From Acidithiobacillus sp. AMEEHan (lineage in GTDB: Bacteria > Pseudomonadota > Gammaproteobacteria > Acidithiobacillales > Acidithiobacillaceae): a stretch of DNA of 64,000 nt. Under the pieces are notes generated by a model. The model worked only from the letters and a program-made list of their open reading frames with translations, made no database searches and was not told where the DNA came from. Location of the stretch: contig NZ_CP118747.1 in assembly GCF_030996345.1 (NCBI RefSeq), forward strand, positions 186,001 through 250,000, in the 5' to 3' direction. The position numbers were made by a program, and so were the translations under genes. Of this stretch, positions 19,164 through 29,111 are shown piece by piece. Each line of letters begins with the position of its first letter. The stretch's first letter is position 1.

Positions 19164-20501
19164 ATGAGCTCAGGAAAATCGCGCGAAGATCAGGAACTGA
19201 CCCGGGTAACCCAGCAATGCCTGGAGCTTGCGAAGGCGCGGGGTGCCACTGCTGCCGAGGTGGGCGCGAGTTCCGGCAAAGGCCTATCGCTTACCGTCCG
19301 TCTCGGTGAGGTGGAGTCCGTCGAGTACCACCGCGACAAAAGTGTGGGCGTGACCGTGTATCTCGGCGAATGCAAGGGTTCTGCTTCGAGCTCCGATTTC
19401 TCGAAGCAGGCGTTGACGGAGACGGTGGAGGCGGCTCTCAACATTGCCCGTCACACGGCACCCGACCCGTTTTCTGGCCTCGCGGATGCCGAACTCCTGG
19501 CCAAGGAATTTCCCGATCTGGACCTTTATCACCCCTGGGACATCGATCCCGATGCGGCGGCGGAAATCGCTCGCCAGTGCGAAGAGGCCGCGCGCAGCGC
19601 CGACTCACGCATCCGCAATTCCGAGGGCGGCAGCATCAGCACCGGCGAAGGAATGAGTGTCTATGCCAACAGTCTTGGCTTTTTAGGTGTCAGCCAGGGA
19701 TCTCGCCACAGCCTTTCCTGCTCGGTGATTGCCGAGGATGGCCAGGGCATGCAGCGCGACTATTGGTACGATGTGGCTCGGCGCCACGAAGATCTCGCTA
19801 GCGCCGAGGAGATTGGCCGAATCTGTGCCGAACGCACGCTGCGCCGTCTCGGGGCGCGAAAAATTGGCACCTGCACGGTGCCTGTGCTTTTCGAAAACCA
19901 GGTGGCAGCGAGTCTGCTTGGACACTTCGCGCAGGCCATCAGCGGTGGCAGCCTCTATCGCAAGGCCAGTTTTCTGCAGGACAGTCTCGGTCAGACGATC
20001 TTTCCCCCGCAGGTGCGGATTTACGAGGAGCCCCTGCGTCTTCGTGGACTGGCCAGTGTTAGCTTCGATGGCGATGGGGTCGCGACACAGAATCGAGACC
20101 TGATCCACGACGGCATCTTGCAGTCCTATCTGCTCGACGTATATAGCGCCCGCAAGCTGGGATTACAGAGTACCGGCAATGCGGGTGGCGCCCACAACCT
20201 CACCCTCGCCCCCGGAAGCGAGGATTTGCCGGCGCTTTTGCGGCGGATGGGGCGCGGGCTGCTGGTAACGGAGCTAATCGGCTTTGGCGTCAATGGAGTG
20301 ACGGGCGACTATTCCCGCGGCGCTGCCGGCTTTTGGGTGGAAAATGGGGAAATCCAGTATCCCGTCGAGGAAATCACCATCGCCGGCCATCTGCGTGAGA
20401 TGTTTGCCGGCTTCGTCGCCGTGGGTAGTGATCTGCTGATTCATGGCGGCACGGGCAGCCCTTCCATTCTCATCGACAAGATGACCGTCGCCGGTAACTA
20501 A
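19164..20501 (+). CDS. pmbA: metalloprotease PmbA/TldE
   Basis: PmbA/TldE partner of the TldD/E metalloprotease, which in other bacteria matures microcins and degrades unfolded peptides. 445 residues, the family length. Recognisable blocks include RLGEVESVEYHRDKSVGVTVYLG in the N-terminal domain, FENQVAASLLGHFAQAISG, and the C-terminal STGNAGGAHNLTLAPG and GVNGVTGDYSRGAAGFWVENG. As expected for TldE, the HExxxH of TldD is absent; tldD is not in the window. The ATG follows AAAGGT. The APC permease starts 6 nt after its stop. Confidence 0.93.
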   Translation: MSSGKSREDQELTRVTQQCLELAKARGATAAEVGASSGKGLSLTVRLGEVESVEYHRDKSVGVTVYLGECKGSASSSDFSKQALTETVEAALNIARHTAPDPFSGLADAELLAKEFPDLDLYHPWDIDPDAAAEIARQCEEAARSADSRIRNSEGGSISTGEGMSVYANSLGFLGVSQGSRHSLSCSVIAEDGQGMQRDYWYDVARRHEDLASAEEIGRICAERTLRRLGARKIGTCTVPVLFENQVAASLLGHFAQAISGGSLYRKASFLQDSLGQTIFPPQVRIYEEPLRLRGLASVSFDGDGVATQNRDLIHDGILQSYLLDVYSARKLGLQSTGNAGGAHNLTLAPGSEDLPALLRRMGRGLLVTELIGFGVNGVTGDYSRGAAGFWVENGEIQYPVEEITIAGHLREMFAGFVAVGSDLLIHGGTGSPSILIDKMTVAGN

Positions 20502-20507
20502 TCCTGC

Positions 20508-21875
20508 GTGGTAGCGCCATCTCAGCGGGTCAGTACCCGCGAAGTCTGGGGGCATGCGGTAGCCAACATCACCCCTTCGGCCATGCCAGCGGTGACCATT
20601 GCCCTGGTCGCCGCCCATGGTGGAGCCTTTACCTGGCTCGCCTACGCCCTGGTAGGTATCGTCATGTGGCTGGTGGCGATTCAACTCGGCATTCTGGCGC
20701 GCCACTTTCCCTCGCCGGGGTCGCTGTTTTTTTACCTGGCGCAGGCTCTACATCCCGTTGCGGGCTTGGTCGCCGGTATTACCATGATCTTCGGATATGG
20801 TGGAGCCTTGCTCGGCGCGCCGCTGCTCTGTGGCCTGTTCGCCAACACCGCTCTACATACCGTTTGGCCAGCGGCACCCAATCTTCTCGATCCCTTCGCC
20901 CTTGCAACCTTGGCGATCGCCTTTTCTCTAGCCCGCCGCGGGGTGGAAATCTCGGCCCGCTGGGGGCTCTGGGTAGAGTGGTTTTCCCTCGCCGGCATCC
21001 TGCTCATCGCTATTCTCACCCTGCACCATTTTGGCATCAGCGATTCGCAGCAGTGGCACTTTTCTCAACTGCACATCCCCTCCCTGCTCAGCGCCCTGGT
21101 GCTGTCCCTGCTCGCCTACGGCGGCTTCGAAACCGCTGGCAATCTGGCAGCGGAAGCCGAGCATCCCCGCGCCATCCCCGGCATCATGCGCTGGGCGGTG
21201 ATCCTGGTGGCCATTTTTTTCGTGTTTCTGGCGTATACGGAAACGCTGGCCTTTCACGCGCTGGGACAATCCTTGGGCAATGCTTCGACCCCGTTGAACG
21301 CCATCGCCACCGCGATGGGGCAATCCTGGCTCGGTGTAGTCGTCGATCTGGCCATGGCCAGCGCCGCGTTTTCGGCGAGCATCGCCACCTTCAACAGCAT
21401 CTCGCGCATCCTGCTGAGCATGGCTGAACACAAGGTGTTACCGCAGATACTGGCGCAGCGACATCCTACGCATGGCACTCCGATTCGTGCGCTGCAGATC
21501 CTTGGCATCTTGGTCCTGACCAGCATACTGATGTTCTGGTTGACCCATAGCTCGGTGCTCGACTTGATCGACATCTTTGGCACCTTTACGGCGCTCGGAT
21601 TCGTGTTGCTGTATGCGTTGAGCAATCTGGCGGCGCTGCGCTATCTGTTTCGCAGCCGCGCCGGGATGCGCTGGGTCAGCCTACTGATCACCCTGATCAG
21701 CCTCCCTCTGCTCGGAGCGGTTTTTTACGGAACGGTAGTGCCTTTCCCGGGCGGCAGCATCGGCGCCACGGTGATCGTATTTTTTCTGATGCTTCTGGCG
21801 ACCAGCGGCTTGGGATTGTATTGGGCACGTTTTCAGCCAGAACGGCTGCAAGCCATTATCGACAGGCAGTTATGA
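20508..21875 (+). CDS. APC superfamily amino acid permease
   Basis: A 455-residue inner-membrane transporter with about twelve hydrophobic segments and the APC-type signatures in segment 1 (SAMPAVTIALVAAHGG) and near the middle (YGGFETAGNLAAEAEHP, around residue 204). The substrate is probably an amino acid or amine but cannot be assigned. It starts with GTG only 6 nt after pmbA and has a weak ribosome-binding site, so it probably depends on translation of pmbA. It ends 11 nt before the convergent PII-like gene. Confidence 0.85.
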   Translation: MVAPSQRVSTREVWGHAVANITPSAMPAVTIALVAAHGGAFTWLAYALVGIVMWLVAIQLGILARHFPSPGSLFFYLAQALHPVAGLVAGITMIFGYGGALLGAPLLCGLFANTALHTVWPAAPNLLDPFALATLAIAFSLARRGVEISARWGLWVEWFSLAGILLIAILTLHHFGISDSQQWHFSQLHIPSLLSALVLSLLAYGGFETAGNLAAEAEHPRAIPGIMRWAVILVAIFFVFLAYTETLAFHALGQSLGNASTPLNAIATAMGQSWLGVVVDLAMASAAFSASIATFNSISRILLSMAEHKVLPQILAQRHPTHGTPIRALQILGILVLTSILMFWLTHSSVLDLIDIFGTFTALGFVLLYALSNLAALRYLFRSRAGMRWVSLLITLISLPLLGAVFYGTVVPFPGGSIGATVIVFFLMLLATSGLGLYWARFQPERLQAIIDRQL

Positions 21876-21886
21876 GGACTCGCGAG

Positions 21887-22231
21887 TCACCCACCTTCTT
21901 CTGCACGAATTGATACAACCCGCAGGATTGGCTCCAGCCAGATCTTGCCATCGCCCATTTCACCAGTGGCAGCGTTGGAGGTAATCAAGGCCAGTACCTG
22001 ATCGGCATCCTCTACCGCGATGATGGTCTCGATCTGCACCTTGGGATGACTGGCAGATTGGTACCAGGCGCCACTGCGCAGGGTGGAGTATCCACGCTGC
22101 TGCCCAACACCTTCCACATCGCTCACGGTTACCCCACCCACACCGAGCTCCGCGAGACCGTCGCAGACCTGATCCATGCGCTGCGGGCGGACGATTGCAG
22201 TCACTCGTATCCAGGATGCTTCGCTGGTCAT
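21887..22231 (-). CDS. divergent PII-like signal protein
   Basis: A 114-residue protein aligning along its whole length with GlnB/GlnK: a ferredoxin-like core, TGEMGDGKIWL for the phosphate-binding TGKIGDGKI block, and VVSIRAEE at the end. The T-loop differs strongly: where GlnB has [10 protein letters not shown], this has YSTLRSGAWY, so the Tyr51 uridylylation site is Arg. A genuine effector-binding regulator that GlnD cannot modify at that position is the likely reading. The ATG at 22231 overlaps the stop of the amidotransferase gene (TGATG). Last gene of the porin1-glnK-amtB cluster. Confidence 0.8.
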   Translation of the reverse strand: MTSEASWIRVTAIVRPQRMDQVCDGLAELGVGGVTVSDVEGVGQQRGYSTLRSGAWYQSASHPKVQIETIIAVEDADQVLALITSNAATGEMGDGKIWLEPILRVVSIRAEEGG

Positions 22232-22950
22232 CACCCATGTCTCTCGATCTGCTCCAACCAGGGACGGTACAACGCTGCAGCGGTGGCCGCAAGCCTGTCT
22301 GCTTCGGCATCGAGATCTCGGAGCATATCCGTGGCGGGTTGGACGAATCTTCCCTTCTCCGCCAGTGCAGCGGTGCCATCCTGTAGCCACTGACGTACCT
22401 GCGCCGCTGTCACTTCGGGATGCGCCTGCAGCGCGAGAATCCGATCACCCAGTGTAAATGCCTGTACTGTGGTTGCGGTGTTGTACGCCAGCACCTGCGC
22501 TTCTGGCGGAAGCGCCGTACACTGCTCCCCGTGCCAATGAAATAGGGGAAATTCAGCGGGAAGCTCGGGCCACAGAGCACGACCGGCTTCCGTCAAGCGC
22601 ACCGGCCACCAGCCAAGCTCTTGCCCGGATGGATTGCGTTCGACGCTTCCTCCCAGGGATACGGCAATGAGCTGCGCGCCCAAGCAATGCCCCAGGGTTG
22701 GAACATTTTCCGCCGCAGCCATGCGAATCAGATTCTTTTCCGCTTGCAACCACGGGTACTCCGCTTCGTCGTGCACACTCATGGGTCCACCCATGACAAT
22801 CAGTGCAGCATAAGGATCTAGACTGCTTGGCACCGATTCGCCCTGATCCAGTTCGCGCACGTCGAAATCATGGTCATATTCCGCCAATTGCCAAGCCAAA
22901 CTACCCAAACCTTCGTCTGGATGGTGTTGCAATACCAATATCGTTGCCAT
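22231..22950 (-). CDS. GMP synthase-like class I glutamine amidotransferase
   Basis: A 239-residue stand-alone class I amidotransferase domain with a complete triad: nucleophile Cys in LGHCLGAQL (around residue 89) and His-Glu in QAHPEV (around residue 176). A FHWHGEQ segment like that of GuaA-type and YP-type amidotransferases lies between. No synthetase domain is attached, so the ammonia acceptor or true reaction is unknown. It lies downstream of amtB and overlaps the PII-like gene by one base, so the three are probably linked in glutamine/ammonia metabolism. Gamma-glutamyl hydrolysis of a nitrogen compound is also possible. Confidence 0.85.
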   Translation of the reverse strand: MATILVLQHHPDEGLGSLAWQLAEYDHDFDVRELDQGESVPSSLDPYAALIVMGGPMSVHDEAEYPWLQAEKNLIRMAAAENVPTLGHCLGAQLIAVSLGGSVERNPSGQELGWWPVRLTEAGRALWPELPAEFPLFHWHGEQCTALPPEAQVLAYNTATTVQAFTLGDRILALQAHPEVTAAQVRQWLQDGTAALAEKGRFVQPATDMLRDLDAEADRLAATAAALYRPWLEQIERHG

Positions 22951-22974
22951 CGAAAACCCTCCCGGCCAAATAGA

Positions 22975-22998
22975 AACGGCGGCTCAAAAGCCGCCGTT
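22975..22998. terminator. strong hairpin between amtB and the amidotransferase gene
   Basis: A perfect 10-bp stem AACGGCGGCT/AGCCGCCGTT with a 4-nt loop. The T run (GTTTTT) follows on the plus strand; reading the minus strand it is followed only by TCTATTT. It may act as a partial terminator or processing/stability element that lowers expression of the amidotransferase and PII-like genes relative to amtB. Confidence 0.5.
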
Positions 22999-23028
22999 GT
23001 TTTTAGCAACTACCGCATCACCAGGTCG

Positions 23029-24333
23029 TCAGTCACCCAAGACCGGATGCCGCTCGCCTTCGCCGTAGAACGCGTAGGCTTCTTCTCCATGCACCGCATC
23101 ATCACCGATCAACAGTTCCTCTTCGCTCATGCGCAACGGCGTTACTAGGCTGATCAGCTTGAGCAGAATGAAGGTAACGACAACATTGAGGCCAATGATG
23201 AAGGCGGCACCAATCACCTGCAACCAGACCTGATGCCAGTTGCCGTCGATCGCGCCACCCGGGGTAGTCAAACCGTAGGCGGCACAGCCCGCCTTGGTCG
23301 CGAAGATACCCACCATCACGCCCCCGAGTACACCTGCCACCGCATGCGTGTGAAAAACACCCAAGGTGTCGTCCACCTTGCGGAACAATGCCGTTTTACC
23401 AAGGATGTTCATGCTGATCCACGGAATAATACCCGAGGCGATACCGATGGCAATGGCACCCCAGCCGTCAACCACACCGGCTGCCGGCGTGATGGCCACG
23501 AGGCCAGTGATCATACCTTGAACCGCACCAATCACCGACGGTTTTTTGAAGTAAAAGATATCCATGATGGTCCACACAATGACGCTCACCGCCGTGGTCA
23601 GGTTGGTGTTGAGTACCGCAGCGCCGGCATCACGGCTGGCGGCGTACGGGTCGCCGCCGTTGAAACCGTTCCAGCCCAGCCAGAGGATGCCCGCACCCAC
23701 CAGCATCAGCAGCACATTGTTGGGTTGAAAATTTTCCCGATCCCGCGCCAAACGGGGTCCGATGACTGCTGCACCGACAAAGCCCGCAATACCCGCCGAC
23801 AGATGGATCACATAGCCACCAGAGTAGTCGATGACCCCCAGGGTGGAGAGAAAACCGCCGCCCCACAGGCTGAAGGCACCGACGGTATAGGAAAAAGTCA
23901 GCCACAACGGTACAAAAATCATCCAGGCCTTGAAGCTCATCCGCCCGAGGAAGGCACCTGCCATGATCACCAGCGTAATTGCCGCAAAAACAAACTGGAA
24001 ATAGACCATGGTAGACATGGGGAAATTAGCAGTAGTGTTGGACGTGGGCAGTAATGCCTGGGTCAACTCATCCTGCATGCTGATGATGGGATGGGGCAAG
24101 CCCACGAAAGGAAACCACTCGTGGCCGAAACCCATGTTGTAAGCCCAGAGTACCCAGGCGATGAGTACCGCAGCGAAGGCGTAAAAGGCCATAAAGGCAG
24201 AGTTGATGGCCCATTTCTTTTTGACGATGCCGCCATAGAGGACGACGAGACCGGGGACGCTTTGCAAGCCAACAATCGTTGCTGCAGTTAACTGCCATGC
24301 ATTGTCGCCGGTATTCAGCCAGGACACAGACAT
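23029..24333 (-). CDS. amtB: ammonium transporter (first copy)
   Basis: Amt/Mep/Rh channel for ammonium in the inner membrane. 434 residues, about eleven membrane helices, no cleavable signal. The essential twin histidines are present in GYVIHLSAG and VFHTHAVAG, the structural Asp in VIDYSGG, and Phe gate residues near FQFVFAAIT. It follows glnK by 55 nt, the classic glnK-amtB pairing in which GlnK plugs the channel when nitrogen is sufficient. Sequence differences from the second amtB in the window (39.7-41.0 kb) are extensive, so the two are not recent duplicates. Confidence 0.96.
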   Translation of the reverse strand: MSVSWLNTGDNAWQLTAATIVGLQSVPGLVVLYGGIVKKKWAINSAFMAFYAFAAVLIAWVLWAYNMGFGHEWFPFVGLPHPIISMQDELTQALLPTSNTTANFPMSTMVYFQFVFAAITLVIMAGAFLGRMSFKAWMIFVPLWLTFSYTVGAFSLWGGGFLSTLGVIDYSGGYVIHLSAGIAGFVGAAVIGPRLARDRENFQPNNVLLMLVGAGILWLGWNGFNGGDPYAASRDAGAAVLNTNLTTAVSVIVWTIMDIFYFKKPSVIGAVQGMITGLVAITPAAGVVDGWGAIAIGIASGIIPWISMNILGKTALFRKVDDTLGVFHTHAVAGVLGGVMVGIFATKAGCAAYGLTTPGGAIDGNWHQVWLQVIGAAFIIGLNVVVTFILLKLISLVTPLRMSEEELLIGDDAVHGEEAYAFYGEGERHPVLGD

Positions 24334-24388
24334 AAAAAATCTCCTTTGTAACGGTGTTTTGAAACGATACCTTTATCAGTGAGCTGGA

Positions 24389-24751
<363 letters not shown>

Positions 24752-25907
24752 TCAGAAAAGAAAGCCGGTCTCGACCATCCCGCCGCGCACCTGACTGGTG
24801 GCCAGACCACTCTGGCCCGCAAATCCGGTGCCCGTAGGTGTTGAGGCGGTAACGTAAGAGAGTTCCGCACGGGCAAAGAAGTCGCCAGATTGTTAGTGGG
24901 TATAACCGTCAATGACCACGCATGGGAGTCATCGGGAAGGTCAGTCAGAGAGGAAGCAATGCTCTCCAGACCTTCTCCCGGTACCCCACCGACGGCCAGG
25001 TATTCTACCCGGCCAGCAAGAGAGATATCGGAGTCGACGGCGTAATTGACCAACAAAGACCCGCCATAGTTATCAAAGCTCTTGTTGATTCCCAGACGAG
25101 TCGATTTAGACGTGATCATGTAGTGAAAATAGGGTTCGATGGTCCACGGTCCGGAACTGTACGTGTACATTAGACCGTAGATTTGGCTGGCCGTACCGTA
25201 AGCGCTATAGGCAGCAATATTAGGCGCTGATTCTCGCACTTTTCCGAGAGGACCATCGGCATAAAATGCCAAGGTGTTGGCACTGTTGATGGTATAGGTC
25301 AGCAATCCGCTTAGAACGTTACAGCGATTGGAATAACAACCATCGTTCCAGGACAGGGAGGCGCTCAGCGGTCCAGCGCTGGCGTTGAATTGAATGCCGC
25401 GGCTGATGATTGGCTCCATATCCCAGAGCAGGCCGCGTTCAATATTGATGTTTTGATAAGTGAAGCCACTCTCGGCGCCAATCAGGGTAGGAAGTTTGCC
25501 GATCTCCATGGAAAAATCACTACTGGGTGCGATTTTCACATAGGCGATGGGCAGAGCACCGAAATCGTTTATGGTGCTCGTGGGATTAGCGCCAGTGAGC
25601 GAAGCCGCTACAGCAGGGAAGCTGTAGACACCGGCCTGGGCATAGAATTGCAGAAGGCCCGAGCTTTTCTGCACAATTACGGAACCATTGGTGATGGTAG
25701 CACCTGCATACTTGGCCCCGAAAGTGCCAGCCACGTCCCGCGGATTGTCCTGCCAGAAGCCCATGGCACCAGCTACACCCTGCACGCCAATTTTGCCCAG
25801 CGGTCCGGCACGGACTTCGTCGGACTCGGTAGATTCAATGAAGCCTCAGCCATGGGCGCGACCAGGACCGTAACTACGGCGGCGGAGAGTATCCAAGTTT
25901 TTTTCAT
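24752..25907 (-). pseudogene. outer-membrane porin gene (BBP2/OmpL-like) with two frameshifts
   Basis: A paralogue of the intact porin at 38334-39506, broken by two frameshifts. The ATG at 25907 (after GAGGACAACC) opens a signal peptide, MKKTWILSAAVVTVLVAPMAEA. About 100 nt in, near 25802-25820, the frame must shift to continue as AGPLGKIGVQGVAGAMG, matching AGPLGTLNAQGVASAYG of the paralogue. A second shift near 24885-24895 restores DFFARAELSYVTAS and the C-terminal Phe (ETGFLF) expected of an outer-membrane barrel. Each shift fits loss of a single base. It may be a pseudogene, a sequencing error, or a recently inactivated copy. The promoter and enhancer upstream look intact. Confidence 0.8.
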
Positions 25908-25948
25908 GGCGGTTGTCCTCGTAGGTGGTAAAAAAGCGAATGCCGTGT

Positions 25949-25964
25949 TGCAGAATCCGTGCCA
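25949..25964 (-). promoter_or_regulatory. sigma-54 promoter of porin1-glnK-amtB
   Basis: On the minus strand TGGCACG-GATT-CTGCA gives the -24 GG and -12 GC with exactly 10 bp between them. Predicted start near 25938, about 30 nt before the porin ATG. It shares the NtrC dyads at 26038-26085 with the divergent glnA promoter. Confidence 0.75.
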
Positions 25965-26037
25965 CAGACAAATATCTTTATATTTCTGTTGATTACAAAA
26001 TATTGACCGGGGCAAGCGGGATGCCACCCGGGTCTAA

Positions 26038-26085
26038 TGCACTACTATGATGCAGGATGAATGCGCGTCGCACCATATTAGTGCA
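26038..26085. promoter_or_regulatory. two NtrC-binding dyads shared by glnA and porin1
   Basis: TGCACTACTATGATGCA (26038-26054) and CGCACCATATTAGTGCA (26069-26085) both fit the NtrC pattern TGCACY-N5-RGTGCA or differ by one base. Centres are 31 bp apart, about three helical turns. They lie about 75 and 106 bp upstream of the predicted glnA start and about 108 and 139 bp upstream of the porin1 start. Confidence 0.75.
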
Positions 26086-26125
26086 CTTTCAGTGCTCATG
26101 TTCCGCGTTTTGGCTGGAATCATCG

Positions 26126-26141
26126 TGGCACGTAACCTGCA
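26126..26141 (+). promoter_or_regulatory. sigma-54 promoter of glnA
   Basis: TGGCACG-TAAC-CTGCA matches the -24/-12 consensus at all but one base (CTGC for TTGC). Predicted start near 26152, about 33 nt before the glnA ATG. Confidence 0.8.
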
Positions 26142-26184
26142 TTCCCGTTGCTAGCGTTTTCAGCAAAAGCGAGGAGTGCAGCAC

Positions 26185-27600
26185 ATGGGTATGACCCCAA
26201 CGGATGTTCTACAACTAATCACCGAAAAAGATGTCAAGTTCATTGATTTTCGTTTTACCGACACCAAGGGCAAGGAGCAGCACGTTTCGGTGCCGGCCCA
26301 TACCCTCGAAGAAAAGACCTTCATCGAAGGCAAGATGTTTGATGGTTCCTCCATCACCGGTTGGAAAGGCATCAACGAGTCCGACATGATCCTGATGCCC
26401 GAGTCGGACTCGGCGGTACTCGATCCCTTTACCGACGAAGTCACCCTCAATATTCGCTGCGACGTGGTCGAGCCGGCCACCGGCCAGGGCTACGAGCGCG
26501 ATCCCCGCTCCGTGGCCAAGCGCGCCGAGGCCTACCTGAAGAGTACCGGCATTGCCGACACCGCCTACTTCGGCCCTGAGAACGAATTCTTCGTCTTCGA
26601 CTCCGTCACCTGGCACATCGACATGAGCGGCTGCAGCTACAAGGTCGATGCCGAAGAGGCAGCGTGGAATTCCGGCAAGGAATACGAGTCCGGCAACATG
26701 GGCCATCGTCCTGGCGTCAAGGGCGGTTACTTCCCGGTGCCACCGGTGGATTCCGCCCAGGACCTGCGCTCGGCCATGTGTCTAGCCCTTGAGGAAATGG
26801 GATTGAAGGTTGAGGTGCATCACCACGAAGTCGCCACCGCCGGGCAGCATGAGATCGGTGTCGGCTTCAATTCCCTCACCCGCAAGGCCGACGAGGTGCA
26901 AATCCTCAAGTATGTGGTGCAGAACGTCGCGGCGGCCTACGGGCAGACGGCGACCTTCATGCCCAAGCCCATCGTGGGGGACAACGGTAGCGGCATGCAC
27001 GTGCACCAGTCCCTGGCCAAGGACGGCAAGAACCTCTTCACCGGCGACCTTTACGGCGGCCTGTCGGAGCTGGCGCTCTACTACATTGGCGGCATCATCA
27101 AGCACGCCAAGGCTCTGAACGCCCTTACCAACCCTAGCACCAACAGCTACAAGCGTCTGGTGCCCCACTTCGAGGCCCCGGTCTTGCTGGCCTACTCGGC
27201 GAAGAACCGTTCTGCCTCGATTCGCATCCCCTATGTGAGCAATCCGAAGGCGCGGCGGATCGAAGTGCGGTTCCCGGACTCCACGGCCAATCCGTATCTC
27301 GCCTTCAGTGCGATGATGATGGCGGGCCTGGATGGGATTCAGAACAAGATCCATCCCGGCGATGCCATGGACAAGAACCTTTACGACCTGCCCGCCGAAG
27401 AGCAGGAGAAGATTCCCGGTGTAGCAGCGTCCCTGGAAGAGGCCCTGCGTGCCCTCGAGGCCGACCATGAGTTCCTGATGAAAGGCGGGGTCTTCACCCC
27501 CGACTGGTTGCAAGGCTACCTCGAGGTCAAGTGGGCCGAAGTCCAGGCCCTGCGCGTCACCACCCACCCCGTCGAATATCAGATGTACTACAGCCTTTGA
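26185..27600 (+). CDS. glnA: glutamine synthetase, type I
   Basis: Makes glutamine from glutamate, ammonia and ATP; the main ammonium-assimilating enzyme. 471 residues from the ATG at 26185, which has GAGGAG eight bases upstream. Blocks seen: the beta-grasp N-domain with [35 protein letters not shown] (active-site Glu/His), [27 protein letters not shown] with the flap, and NRSASIRIP. The C-terminal segment [10 protein letters not shown] around residue 396 carries the Tyr that GlnE adenylylates, so activity should be controlled covalently. Transcription is predicted from sigma-54 with NtrC. Confidence 0.98.
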   Translation: MGMTPTDVLQLITEKDVKFIDFRFTDTKGKEQHVSVPAHTLEEKTFIEGKMFDGSSITGWKGINESDMILMPESDSAVLDPFTDEVTLNIRCDVVEPATGQGYERDPRSVAKRAEAYLKSTGIADTAYFGPENEFFVFDSVTWHIDMSGCSYKVDAEEAAWNSGKEYESGNMGHRPGVKGGYFPVPPVDSAQDLRSAMCLALEEMGLKVEVHHHEVATAGQHEIGVGFNSLTRKADEVQILKYVVQNVAAAYGQTATFMPKPIVGDNGSGMHVHQSLAKDGKNLFTGDLYGGLSELALYYIGGIIKHAKALNALTNPSTNSYKRLVPHFEAPVLLAYSAKNRSASIRIPYVSNPKARRIEVRFPDSTANPYLAFSAMMMAGLDGIQNKIHPGDAMDKNLYDLPAEEQEKIPGVAASLEEALRALEADHEFLMKGGVFTPDWLQGYLEVKWAEVQALRVTTHPVEYQMYYSL

Positions 27601-27627
27601 TTTGCGTTTCAACCTCCGTCGTCATTG

Positions 27628-27651
27628 GCCCGGGTTCGCCCGGGCTTTTTT
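27628..27651 (+). terminator. rho-independent terminator of glnA
   Basis: Stem GCCCGGG/CCCGGGC with a TTCG tetraloop followed by six T residues, 28 nt after the glnA stop. It separates glnA from the convergent ntrBC operon. Confidence 0.88.
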
Positions 27652-27662
27652 CGTAAACGACG

Positions 27663-29111
27663 TTATTCCATACCGAGAGAGCGCATCTTGCGGGCGATGG
27701 TATTGCGGCCCCAACCCAGGCGCTCCGCTGCCAACTGCTTGTGGCCATGGCTGGCATCCAACGCCGCCTGCAGCAGTACCCGCTCGAAATCCGGCAATAG
27801 CGCGTCGAGCACGGCATTGTCGCCATCCTGTAGGCGCGCTGCAGCCTCTTGGCGCAGCAAACTGCGCCAATCGCCGGAAGCCTTCCTTTCTCCTTCATCC
27901 GCTGTCGGGGAACTGGAAGGCATGCCAACATCCTCATCCTCCGCAGCACCCGCAGGCAACAATTCGGGTGGCAAATCTCCCAATTCGACCCGCTGGCTGG
28001 GTGCCATCACGGTGATCCAGCGGCAGCTGTTTTCGAGCTGGCGCACATTGCCCGGCCAGGACCAGCCAGCCATACGCGCTTCGGCCTCCGGGCTGAGTGT
28101 CTTGCCTTCCACCCCCAGACTCTCCGCCGCCCGATGCAAAAAGTAACGCGCCAGACGCGGAATGTCAGAGCGTCGCTCCCGCAGTGGCGGGATATGAACG
28201 GAGATCACGTTGAGGCGATGATAGAGATCTTCGCGGAAACTGCCATCGCGCACTTTCGCCTGCAGATCCTGATGAGTTGCCGCTAGAATCCGCACGTCGG
28301 CACGGATGGGGGCATGGCCGCCCACGCGATAGAAGGTGCCATCGGAAAGTACCCGCAACAGTCGGGTCTGCAAGGCTGCAGGCATGTCACCGATCTCGTC
28401 CAGAAACAGGGTGCCACCGGCTGCCTGTTCAAAACGGCCTTTCCGCGCCGCTAACGCCCCGGTAAAAGCGCCCTTTTCATGGCCGAACAGTTCGGACTCT
28501 AGCAACTCGGCGGGGATAGCTGCCGTATTGATGGCGACGAACGGGCCGTCGGCCCGAGGGCTATGTCGGTGCAATGCCCGGGCCACGAGTTCTTTGCCCG
28601 AGCCGGATTCACCCAGAATCAGCACATTGATGCTGGAACGGGAGAGCCGACCGATAGCGCGGTAGACCTCCTGCATGGCTGGCGACTCACCTATGATTTC
28701 TGAATCCCGGCGATCAAAGCCTGCTTCCTCTTTTACCGCCTGCTGACCCTCCACCGTGAGGGCGCGTTGCACCAAAGACACGGCATCATCGATGTCGAAA
28801 GGCTTGGCCAGGTACTCGAAGGCGCCGCCCTGGAAGGCCGCTACCGCGTTTTCCAGATCGGAGTGGGCGGTAATGATGATGACGGGAAGCTGCGGATGGC
28901 GCTGCTGAATTTCTCGCAAAAAGCCCAATCCATCCAGGCCTGGCATGCGCAGGTCGCTGACCACCGCCCCCGGACGTTCGCGTCCCATGGCGCGTAAGGC
29001 GAGATCCGCATCGGCAAAGCTGCGGACAGGAATTTCGGCTTTTTGCAGCGCCTTCTCCAGGACCCAGCGAATCGAAGGATCATCATCGATCACCCACACA
29101 GCGGAATTCAT
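27663..29111 (-). CDS. ntrC: nitrogen regulation response regulator NtrC
   Basis: Sigma-54-dependent activator of nitrogen-stress genes, 482 residues. The receiver domain (1-120) has the phosphoacceptor Asp53 in VVSDLRMPG. The AAA+ domain (about 140-375) shows Walker A GESGSGKE, the sigma-54 contact loop GAFTGA, Walker B GGTLFLDEIGD, and the R-finger region. The C-terminal Fis-type helix-turn-helix ends in HKQLAAERLGWGRNTIARKMRSLG. The start overlaps ntrB by 4 nt (ATGA). It presumably binds the 17-bp dyads listed in this region, including one upstream of its own operon. Confidence 0.96.
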   Translation of the reverse strand: MNSAVWVIDDDPSIRWVLEKALQKAEIPVRSFADADLALRAMGRERPGAVVSDLRMPGLDGLGFLREIQQRHPQLPVIIITAHSDLENAVAAFQGGAFEYLAKPFDIDDAVSLVQRALTVEGQQAVKEEAGFDRRDSEIIGESPAMQEVYRAIGRLSRSSINVLILGESGSGKELVARALHRHSPRADGPFVAINTAAIPAELLESELFGHEKGAFTGALAARKGRFEQAAGGTLFLDEIGDMPAALQTRLLRVLSDGTFYRVGGHAPIRADVRILAATHQDLQAKVRDGSFREDLYHRLNVISVHIPPLRERRSDIPRLARYFLHRAAESLGVEGKTLSPEAEARMAGWSWPGNVRQLENSCRWITVMAPSQRVELGDLPPELLPAGAAEDEDVGMPSSSPTADEGERKASGDWRSLLRQEAAARLQDGDNAVLDALLPDFERVLLQAALDASHGHKQLAAERLGWGRNTIARKMRSLGME

